From: Candidatus Woesearchaeota archaeon
GTDB lineage: Archaea; Nanobdellota; Nanobdellia; Woesearchaeales; DSVV01
Assembly: GCA_016192995.1 (NCBI GenBank)
Contig: JACPTB010000009.1
Span: forward strand, 1-59,548
DNA length: 59,548 bases
Direction: 5' to 3'
The position numbers were made by a program, and so were the translations under genes. Positions 53,467-59,548 of the stretch are shown one piece after another (position 1 is the first letter of the stretch; each line of letters begins with the position of its first letter). The notes beneath the pieces were generated by a model. The model was not told the DNA's origin. It was given only the letters and a program-made list of their open reading frames with translations, and searched no databases.

Positions 53467-54534
53467 ATGAATCTTAAAGCATTACAAGAAACAATGTTAA
53501 AAGAAGGAATTGACGGTATTTTTCTAGGAAACATTAACCATAAAGATTCGCATCTTTACTACCTTACCCATATTGAAGCAGAATATACTTTTCTCATCAT
53601 CACACCGGATAAAACACCAACAATATACGCTTCTTCATTAGAATACGAAAAAACGAAAAATGAAGCAATAATAAAAAACGTGAAGATGCTAACAAAACAT
53701 CCCTTTAAAATACTTCAAGAAGAGATTAAAAAAAACAGGTACAAGAAAATAGGCATTAACAAAGGAGTTCTCACTATTAACGAATTTGATTCGTTAAAAA
53801 AAATGATAAAAGACGTGGAATGGGTTGATATCAACAAAACTATCTACCAAATAAGAGAGCAAAAAACATCGTGTGAAATTAAAGCTATTAAAAAAGCTTG
53901 CAGTATCGGCGATAAGATATTTACTGAGTTGATAAAAAATTTCAAGAAGTGTAAAACTGAGCTTGATGTTGCAAATTTCATTGAGCAAAAAGCAAAACAC
54001 TATGGCTGCACCATCTCATTCCCGGTGATTGTTGGTTCTGGAGAAAATGGAGCAATGCCTCATTACACACCAAAAAATGTTACGTTGAACAAAGGATTTT
54101 GTGTTCTTGATTTTGGCGTAAGATATCAAGGATACTGCTCAGACATGACACGAACAATATATATTGGAAAACCATCAGAACAAGAACGCAGGCATTATCA
54201 ATTAGTGCTAGAAGCAATTTATGAGTCAAGAAAGATAATAAAAATAGGACTTCAAGTTAAAAAAACAGATGAACTAATAAGAAAAAAGTTTGGTAAGCTA
54301 AATAAATTTTATATTCATTCACTTGGTCATGGCCTTGGCACCGAAGTGCATGAGCCGCCAGGCATTTCATATAAAAGTAAAGAAGAGTTCAAAAATAATA
54401 TGGTTTTCACCATCGAGCCTGGAATTTACTTTCCAGGAAAGTATGGGATTAGAATAGAGGATGACTATGTCTTAGAAAATAATAGATTAAAACAACTAAC
54501 TTCTTCAACAGACGATTTAATTATTATTAATTAA
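53467..54534 (+). CDS. Xaa-Pro aminopeptidase/dipeptidase (M24)
   Basis: 355 aa. N-terminal creatinase-like domain (1-120), C-terminal pita-bread domain with the five metal ligands: Asp in VLDFGVRYQG and CSDMTRT, His in HSLGHGLG, Glu in TIEPGIY and RIEDDYV. Removes or cleaves N-terminal X-Pro. TATA at about 53437-53446 inside the tyrS end; leaderless. Confidence 0.92.
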   Translation: MNLKALQETMLKEGIDGIFLGNINHKDSHLYYLTHIEAEYTFLIITPDKTPTIYASSLEYEKTKNEAIIKNVKMLTKHPFKILQEEIKKNRYKKIGINKGVLTINEFDSLKKMIKDVEWVDINKTIYQIREQKTSCEIKAIKKACSIGDKIFTELIKNFKKCKTELDVANFIEQKAKHYGCTISFPVIVGSGENGAMPHYTPKNVTLNKGFCVLDFGVRYQGYCSDMTRTIYIGKPSEQERRHYQLVLEAIYESRKIIKIGLQVKKTDELIRKKFGKLNKFYIHSLGHGLGTEVHEPPGISYKSKEEFKNNMVFTIEPGIYFPGKYGIRIEDDYVLENNRLKQLTSSTDDLIIIN

Positions 54535-54579
54535 ATCATTTTCAAAACATTTAAAAACAATGAATACTCTCTTAACAAC

Positions 54580-55725
54580 ATGGAGACATCAGCAAAAAAT
54601 GAACTTGAGAGTGTCATGTATTCTTATACCATTAATGCGCACAAAGTGGAAGCAGAGAATAAGCTATTGAAAGAAACAGTTTCTCAATTACAGCATGAAT
54701 TAAATAAACTGCGCCAGCCTGCATTAATGGTATGTGAAGTAACTGAAGTTTCAAGTAAGGATACTGCAATTATTAAAACCCCTAATGGAAATAAATTCTT
54801 AGTTCATATTGCTGCTGACTGCGAACCATTAAAAGCTGGCGATCATGTATTAACTGAGCAAAAAAATTTAAGTATTATGAACAGGATTCATAACACCAAG
54901 CGCTTCAATGTGGAAAAATTTGTTATTATTGAAAAGCCGCAAACAAAATGGGAAGAAGTGGGTGGATTAACCGAACAAATTAATGAAATTAAAGAAGTTA
55001 TTGAATTGCCTTTAACTTCGCCAAAATTATTTGAAAAGGTAGGCATCCAGCCGCCAAAAGGGATTTTGTTATATGGTCCTCCAGGAACAGGAAAAACCTT
55101 GCTTGCTAAAGCAGTTGCTGCTTCAACAAGATCAACCTTTATTGAAATTGTAGGTTCTGAATTAGTGCAGAAGTTTATTGGAGAAGGAGCAAAACTAGTC
55201 AAAGAAATATTTGAGCTTGCGCGAAACAAAGCACCATCGATTGTATTCATTGATGAAATAGACTCTTTAGCTTCCCGAAGAATTGAAATTGGTACTTCAG
55301 GAGAAAGGGAAGTGCAAAGAACATTCATGCAATTGCTCGCAGAACTCGATGGTTTTAAAAACCTTGACAATGTTAAAATTATTGGTTGTACTAATAGAAT
55401 AGATATTCTTGATCCTGCAATCATCAGGCCGGGAAGACTTGACCGATTAATTAAAGTAGATAATCCTAATAATGATGGTAAAAAACAGATTTTCAAAATT
55501 CATACTTCTAAAATGAGTTTAGATAAAAAAGTGAAAATTGAGGAAATAATTCAAAAGATGACTGAGTTTAGTGGTGCGGAAATCAAAGCTGTATGTACTG
55601 AAGCAGGTTACTTTGCAATCCGCGCCAACAGAATAAAGATTATGCACAAAGATTTTCTAGAAGCTATTGAAAAAGTCAAGCGTAAAGAAGCAGAAGACGA
55701 GACCTACATTAAGATGTTTGGATAG
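54580..55725 (+). CDS. pan: Proteasome-activating nucleotidase PAN
   Basis: 381 aa. N-terminal coiled coil (AENKLLKETVSQLQHELNKL), OB domain, AAA+ ATPase with GPPGTGKT (about 165-172), FIDEIDSLASRR and RPGRLDR. Unfolds proteins for the 20S proteasome. It ends KMFG, so the usual hydrophobic-Tyr-X docking tail is hydrophobic-Phe-X. Leaderless TATA at about 54547-54556. A palindromic element is inserted immediately after its stop. Confidence 0.94.
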   Translation: METSAKNELESVMYSYTINAHKVEAENKLLKETVSQLQHELNKLRQPALMVCEVTEVSSKDTAIIKTPNGNKFLVHIAADCEPLKAGDHVLTEQKNLSIMNRIHNTKRFNVEKFVIIEKPQTKWEEVGGLTEQINEIKEVIELPLTSPKLFEKVGIQPPKGILLYGPPGTGKTLLAKAVAASTRSTFIEIVGSELVQKFIGEGAKLVKEIFELARNKAPSIVFIDEIDSLASRRIEIGTSGEREVQRTFMQLLAELDGFKNLDNVKIIGCTNRIDILDPAIIRPGRLDRLIKVDNPNNDGKKQIFKIHTSKMSLDKKVKIEEIIQKMTEFSGAEIKAVCTEAGYFAIRANRIKIMHKDFLEAIEKVKRKEAEDETYIKMFG

Positions 55726-55728
55726 AGG

Positions 55729-55881
55729 GTACGTAATAAGTCTGGGGTTTTAGTGCCTATATTGTGAAGCTCTTTTTAGTCAACATCGGGGATTTTTCGG
55801 AGTGCCAGAGAGAAAAATCCAATCAAAACTACACTTCAAAAGCTGAACCGGCACTAAAACCATAGAAGACTTATTACGTAC
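55729..55881. repeat. Palindromic MITE-like element, GTACGTAATAAGTCT ends, K1 core
   Basis: 153 bp. Flanks GATAGAGG (55721-55728) and AATAGAGG (55882-55889) match at 7 of 8. The left flank contains the PAN stop codon. Outer stem TAGTGCC/GGCACTA shows a T-A pair where the 35036 copy has C-G. Confidence 0.88.
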
Positions 55882-55891
55882 AATAGAGGGG

Positions 55892-57402
55892 CTGCGTAGA
55901 AATCCTACTCTATTTCCTTATAATCTTCACAATTCCTTTATCTGTATCTAATACAACCATATCTCCATCTTTTAACATCTTAGTTGCATATTTTGTACCA
56001 ATTAAGCAAGGTTTATGCAACTCTCTGGCAACAATAGATGCATGACAAGTAATGCCTCCTTCATCAGTGATAATGGCTTTAGCTTTCTCCATGAGAGGAG
56101 CAAAATCTGGCGTAGTCATTGAGGTAACGAGAATAGCATTTTTTTCCATCTTGTTAAATTCAAGCACTCCTCGAATAATCTTAACTCTGCCTTTTACTTT
56201 TCCAGGAAAGGCACAAATTCCTTTTAATACCACATTTTTACTGCCATGTTTCTCTCTTATTTCAAAATTATTGTGCGTTATATCTATTTTTCCTTTATCA
56301 AATTTCATCTGCCAGGCATTTTTCTGTCTTTGTTTTATTCTTTCTTTATCAGCTTTCTTATTATTCTTCAGCAAATCTAAAATCTCTTGGTAGGTTAAAC
56401 ATACTAAGTCTTCTCGATTGATACCAAACTTCTTGCTTATTATTTCAAATAAATTAAGAATATTATAACCAACTTTGGTATATACATCTAATCGATAGGT
56501 CCTAAAATAAGCAAGCTCTTTTGCAAGCCAGATTTTAGTTTCATCTCTTTTCAATATATTGTATTTGGTTATTATTTTTTTAGTTTTTTGTTTATTGAAG
56601 TGATAGAATTGATCTAATTCCTCTATGTTCTCATCAATATCAATAGTACCTAATTGTTTAATTCTATCTTTGATCGTTTTTTCAGTCCATAACTGTCCAC
56701 TCCATTTAGTATATGACAACCATTGATATTGTCTGAGATGATTTTGTATGTTTTTACGGTCAGGATTCTTTGCAATTTTATAAAGATGTAATAATTCATC
56801 AGATCCTTCGGTTGGTTTGGAAGATGATGTGAATAACTCAAAGTAATCATAGTTGTTAGTTTTGATATTTTCTTTAATAATCTTTTTTATCTCATCCTGA
56901 ACAATATTTTCAACGAGAATAGGAAGATACATTGCAGGAGCAAACTCAAGGCATTTATTGCTGAAGGTTAAAAACAGTCCGAACATATTATTCTTTAGTT
57001 GTTTTGATTTCATCTGCTTAATTTCATTAGAAAATTCAATCAATTCCTGTGCTTTTTTATAAAAAATATTAAAAAATATTTGCAGAAATTCAAAATTTGT
57101 TTCCTTTAATTTCTTATCTAATAAGTTCTTAGCGATTTCTACTTCCTTTTGATCATAGTAATTAGAATAATCTATAATAAGATACTTATTTAATCCAATA
57201 GCAATCCCTAAGGCATCTTTAAAATAGTTTGTTTGAATACCGTTATAAAAATAAGAACTAATCAAAATACTCTGTCCTTTTCGTTCAACTACTTTGAGCC
57301 AGGTCATAAATCATTAATATGCGTTCAGATATATAATTTTTATTCTATTGCAACGTCTCTATGAAGATGCTATGTGCACGAATTAGTAGGATTTCTACGC
57401 AG
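55892..57402. repeat. 18-bp exact inverted repeat flanking the PEP-domain gene
   Basis: CTGCGTAGAAATCCTACT at 55892-55909 recurs as AGTAGGATTTCTACGCAG at 57385-57402. The left copy ends one base before the gene's stop codon; the right copy is about 80 bp before its start. No duplications were seen outside. Confidence 0.7.
55910..57307 (-). CDS. Protein with C-terminal PEP-utilising mobile (swivelling His) domain
   Basis: 465 aa. Residues about 365-465 are the phosphohistidine domain of PEP synthase and PPDK: FPGKVKGRVKII, ILVTSMTTPDF, and GGITCHASIVARELHKPC with the phospho-acceptor His. The N-terminal 350 residues are Lys-rich and helical and do not match the ATP-grasp or PEP-binding barrel, so it is not a PEP synthase by itself. 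It may use phosphohistidine with an unknown partner. TATA-like ATTATATATC upstream. Confidence 0.82.
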   Translation of the reverse strand: MTWLKVVERKGQSILISSYFYNGIQTNYFKDALGIAIGLNKYLIIDYSNYYDQKEVEIAKNLLDKKLKETNFEFLQIFFNIFYKKAQELIEFSNEIKQMKSKQLKNNMFGLFLTFSNKCLEFAPAMYLPILVENIVQDEIKKIIKENIKTNNYDYFELFTSSSKPTEGSDELLHLYKIAKNPDRKNIQNHLRQYQWLSYTKWSGQLWTEKTIKDRIKQLGTIDIDENIEELDQFYHFNKQKTKKIITKYNILKRDETKIWLAKELAYFRTYRLDVYTKVGYNILNLFEIISKKFGINREDLVCLTYQEILDLLKNNKKADKERIKQRQKNAWQMKFDKGKIDITHNNFEIREKHGSKNVVLKGICAFPGKVKGRVKIIRGVLEFNKMEKNAILVTSMTTPDFAPLMEKAKAIITDEGGITCHASIVARELHKPCLIGTKYATKMLKDGDMVVLDTDKGIVKIIRK

Positions 57403-57556
57403 TTGATAGATGAAGAAATAAAAAGTACGTGCTCATAAGTTACTTCCGTTCATCATCCTAGCGTCAGCTGGTGTTCACGAAGTCATTGCACGCAATACAA
57501 AGTAACATAATGATGTTTATAAAAGTTATGTCAATATTCCTTAAAAAAATAAAGAA
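57308..57556. other. Intergenic region, no gene seen
   Basis: Contains the promoter of the gene to the left (near 57330), the right copy of the 18-bp inverted repeat, and a weak GTTACTT...AAGTAAC pairing (about 57439-57445 and 57501-57507). I see no RNA gene I can support. Confidence 0.4.
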
Positions 57557-57661
57557 TTACCACCAACTGAATATTTTTCCCAAAAGATAAATGATAAATA
57601 AAATAAAGAGTACTACTATGACATCTATGCCGTTATTATCTCTTTTTTCTCTTGAGCCCAT
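57557..57661 (-). CDS. 34-aa single-helix membrane micro-protein
   Basis: Reads MGSREKRDNNGIDVIVVLFI then LFIIYLLGKIFSWW and a stop: a basic, polar start and one membrane helix (about 12-31) with Trp-Trp at the end. No strong ribosome site; ACAAATAAATAC about 40 bp upstream might be a TATA box. The membrane-helix pattern argues for a real gene, but length makes it uncertain. Confidence 0.45.
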   Translation of the reverse strand: MGSREKRDNNGIDVIVVLFILFIIYLLGKIFSWW

Positions 57662-57743
57662 TGATTTCAACCCATATTTTGTTTAACTCTCTTTGAGTAT
57701 TTATTTGTGCTTTTAATTACTATTACTAAGTGATATTCTAATT

Positions 57744-58952
57744 TCATACTAATTGCTCCCGCAACAAATCCTCAACCTTCTGCCGTCTTCTAATCAAAGT
57801 AACTTTTCCTTTATCAATCATTACTTCAGCAGGTAAAGGTCGTGAATTATAATTGCTTGCCATGCTAAACCCATATGCGCCAGCATCTTTAATCGCAAGA
57901 ATATCACCTTCACGCACTTCAGATAACATTCTATCCTTACCAAATATGTCGCCAGATTCACAAATATTCCCTACAACAGTATATTTCTTCTTTTTTCGAG
58001 AAGAAGAACCATTAACAATCTCATGATAGCTGCCATACATTGTTGACCGCACTAAATGATTAAAACCAGTATCCAAAATAACATACATTGTTGTTCCACG
58101 TTGTTTCATAACAGTAACAGTACTTAACAACGTTCCTGCTTGTGCAACAATATATCTGCCAGGCTCAAAATACATAAACAAATTTCTGCCGTACTTCTTG
58201 CAAAAATCAGAGAATAAAGAACTTATCGCACGACCAAAAACATCAACAGCAAATTCTTTTTCATCAGGTTTGTAAGGGATGGGAAATCCGCTGCCAAAAT
58301 CAATAAACTCCAGATTAGGAAAATGATGAGCACAATCTAAGATATTTTTTGCACTTTTAAGAAATAAATTAATATTTTTGATATAAGTACCAGTATGTTC
58401 ATGCAACCCAATAATCTTAAGGTTATATCGATTAACTATGTTATTTACAGCAGACAATTCATCGAAAGCAATACCAAACTTAGTTTCTTTATGCCCGGTC
58501 ATCAAATATTTATGGCCGCCTGCTTTAACACCTGGCATAAAGCGAAGACAAACATTTTTACCAGGAAACAACGTGCCAAACCGTTCTAAACCAGACAATG
58601 AATCAATATTAAGCAAGACTTTTTTACTCATAACAAATCTTATTTCTTCATCAGTAATGCTGCTAACAGTATAAAGAATTTGCTGAGGTTTAAATCCTGC
58701 TTGCAAACCAATTTCAAGTTCAAAAGGACTGACAACATCAAGCCAAGCTCCTTCGTTACAAAGCAATTTCAATAGAGCCATATTAGTATTTGCTTTAGCT
58801 GCATATAATAATTGTTTTTTTTGCCAAGTAAGAGCATTAAACAAAGTATGATATTGTTTTCTAATAACTGCAGCATCATACACATACAAAGGACTGCCAT
58901 ATTTCTTAACAAGAGTGGAAATCAAAACACCAGCGAAAGTACTTTCTGCCAT
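57744..58952 (-). CDS. lysA: Diaminopimelate decarboxylase
   Basis: 402 aa fold III PLP enzyme, last step of lysine synthesis. Seen: PLYVYDAAVIR, PLP Lys in YAAKANTN (about 47-54), HEHTGTYI, IDFGSGFPIPY, EPGRYIVAQAG, and C-terminal GNICESGDIFGKDR and DAGAYGFSMASNYN. Starts nine bases after the Lrp gene stop. Other DAP-pathway genes are not in the window. Confidence 0.94.
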   Translation of the reverse strand: MAESTFAGVLISTLVKKYGSPLYVYDAAVIRKQYHTLFNALTWQKKQLLYAAKANTNMALLKLLCNEGAWLDVVSPFELEIGLQAGFKPQQILYTVSSITDEEIRFVMSKKVLLNIDSLSGLERFGTLFPGKNVCLRFMPGVKAGGHKYLMTGHKETKFGIAFDELSAVNNIVNRYNLKIIGLHEHTGTYIKNINLFLKSAKNILDCAHHFPNLEFIDFGSGFPIPYKPDEKEFAVDVFGRAISSLFSDFCKKYGRNLFMYFEPGRYIVAQAGTLLSTVTVMKQRGTTMYVILDTGFNHLVRSTMYGSYHEIVNGSSSRKKKKYTVVGNICESGDIFGKDRMLSEVREGDILAIKDAGAYGFSMASNYNSRPLPAEVMIDKGKVTLIRRRQKVEDLLREQLV

Positions 58953-58961
58953 GATAAGTAC

Positions 58962-59363
58962 CTAGACAACTTTTAATACAGGAAACGTTTCAGTCTGCTG
59001 CACCCCATCAATGGTTCTTATTGCTTCAACAAGATCATTGGTTTCAGACAAACCTTTTGTCCTTAATAAACAAACAATAGTTATTCTTCCTGCTAATTCA
59101 TAGATTTGATCAATACCAAGCTCTTTTATTTTTTGGGAGATAGTTGCCGTAGAAACGCGAGGATCAGTAGTGATCTGAACAAAAGCGCTTGCTTCAGTAG
59201 TTAGACTAACAGTAAAATGACGGATAATCTTCTGTTTCTGCAAACGACTAACGCGATTGCGAATAGTGCCTTCACTAACATTAAGCTTCTTAGATAATTG
59301 AAGAAATGCAAGCCTCCCATTCTTTTGCAAAGCAGCTATAATTTGAGTATCTAAATCATCCAT
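58962..59363 (-). CDS. Lrp/AsnC-family regulator
   Basis: 133 aa. N-terminal helix-turn-helix (LDTQIIAALQKNGRLAFLQLSKKLNVSEGTIRNRVSRLQKQKII in pieces) and RAM domain (VSTATISQKIKELGIDQIYELAGRITIVCLLRTKG). First gene of an operon with lysA, suggesting lysine-responsive or self control. CTTTATATAG about 25 bp upstream gives leaderless initiation. Confidence 0.92.
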   Translation of the reverse strand: MDDLDTQIIAALQKNGRLAFLQLSKKLNVSEGTIRNRVSRLQKQKIIRHFTVSLTTEASAFVQITTDPRVSTATISQKIKELGIDQIYELAGRITIVCLLRTKGLSETNDLVEAIRTIDGVQQTETFPVLKVV

Positions 59364-59364
59364 A

Positions 59365-59548
59365 CTATAATAGCTTTAAACCAACTATATAAAGATTACG
59401 AAATAATGGCTCTGTCCCGAGAGATATGGCTTCCCATAACCTAAATAAGCTATTTCCCAATCGTTCAATGTTATAACTAAGAATTTTCCATGCTAGTTCT
59501 TTTGTTTTGTTAATTCTTTTTCTCGCTCTGACTAAAATGCCTTTATGC
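59365..59548 (-). CDS. Transposase C-terminal fragment (DDE type), runs off window
   Basis: An open frame from the window edge reads HKGILVRARKRINKTKELAW then KILSYNIERLGNSLFRLWEA and on to a stop at 59365. The ...VRAR...KELAWKILSYNIERL pattern is that of IS5-like DDE transposase C-termini. The frame passes through GGCTCTGTCCCGA (59407-59419, inverted), the same terminus as the 21944 element, and stops between the TATA box and ATG of the Lrp gene. Start lies outside the window. Confidence 0.65.
   Translation of the reverse strand, partial: HKGILVRARKRINKTKELAWKILSYNIERLGNSLFRLWEAISLGTEPLFRNLYIVGLKLL
59407..59548. mobile_element. End of an insertion sequence with GGCTCTGTCCC terminus
   Basis: GGCTCTGTCCCGAGAGATATGG begins at 59407. 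Its first 13 bases equal the terminus of the palindromic element at 21944, and transposase coding sequence follows directly inside. The other end is outside the window. Confidence 0.65.

Noticed and set aside
55910-57307. Calling the gene phosphoenolpyruvate synthase
   Set aside because: Only the swivelling His domain is present; ATP-grasp and PEP-binding barrel motifs are missing.
57430-57520. Possible C/D-box guide RNA (GATGATGA on the minus strand)
   Set aside because: No D box at a suitable distance and no closing terminal stem.

Overview
The window is AT-rich archaeal DNA. It carries an A/V-type ATP synthase operon, proteasome-activating nucleotidase, pelota, small-subunit replication factor C, archaeal-type TyrRS, a thiolase/HMG-CoA synthase/DUF35 set, a TrmB regulator and an intron-containing tRNA-Cys. 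Many genes have a TATA box about 25 bp before the ATG and so look leaderless. The mix of a full ATP synthase, many small lipid-anchored or Cys-rich surface proteins and CxxC micro-proteins fits a DPANN archaeon, perhaps Woesearchaeota-like; that placement is inference. Layout. 1-4.3 kb is accessory: an IS200-type transposase, a hairpin-rich gene-free stretch, and a five-gene cassette ending in a broken BRO gene and bounded by ordered inverted-repeat blocks; an intron-containing tRNA-Cys follows. 4.6-8.4 kb (+) holds a membrane protein, tRNA m1A methyltransferase, an inositol-phosphatase-family protein and an APH-fold kinase. 8.6-12 kb (-) has a P-loop protein and an ABC exporter pair. 12-22 kb has a YgfZ-like protein, a TrmB regulator and an eight-gene mevalonate operon from HMG-CoA reductase to type 2 IPP isomerase that encodes every step from acetyl-CoA to IPP/DMAPP by the classical phosphomevalonate kinase/diphosphomevalonate decarboxylase route. 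22-24.5 kb encodes a membrane pyrophosphatase. 25-35 kb is a complete ATP synthase operon (H-I-K-E-C-F-A-B-D) whose A subunit is split by a homing-endonuclease intein in the Walker A motif. 35-39 kb has secreted proteins and class 2 dihydroorotate dehydrogenase. 39-43 kb (-) is a three-gene restriction-type module (47-aa zinc ribbon, type IIG-like methylase/nuclease, DUF1016 nuclease). 43-50 kb has pelota, MsrB and a four-gene surface operon with three related lipoproteins. 50-59.5 kb has RfcS, a PRC-barrel protein, a Cas4-like nuclease, TyrRS, an M24 peptidase, PAN, a PEP-utiliser mobile-domain protein, LysA and an Lrp regulator, and ends in the 3' end of a transposase gene. The most unusual thing is a family of six non-autonomous palindromic elements (153-226 bp) at 4344, 21944, 35036, 35198, 44038, 50997 and 55729 (seven insertions in all, two of them in tandem). 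They have two kinds of ends (GGCTCTG... and GTACGTAATAAGTCT...), mostly clear 8-9 bp target duplications, and interchangeable structured cores whose stems show compensatory changes. Several sit just upstream of TATA boxes of housekeeping operons, and others touch stop codons. The transposase fragment at the right edge ends in the same GGCTCTGTCCCGA terminus as the 21944 element, which points to a mobilising enzyme.
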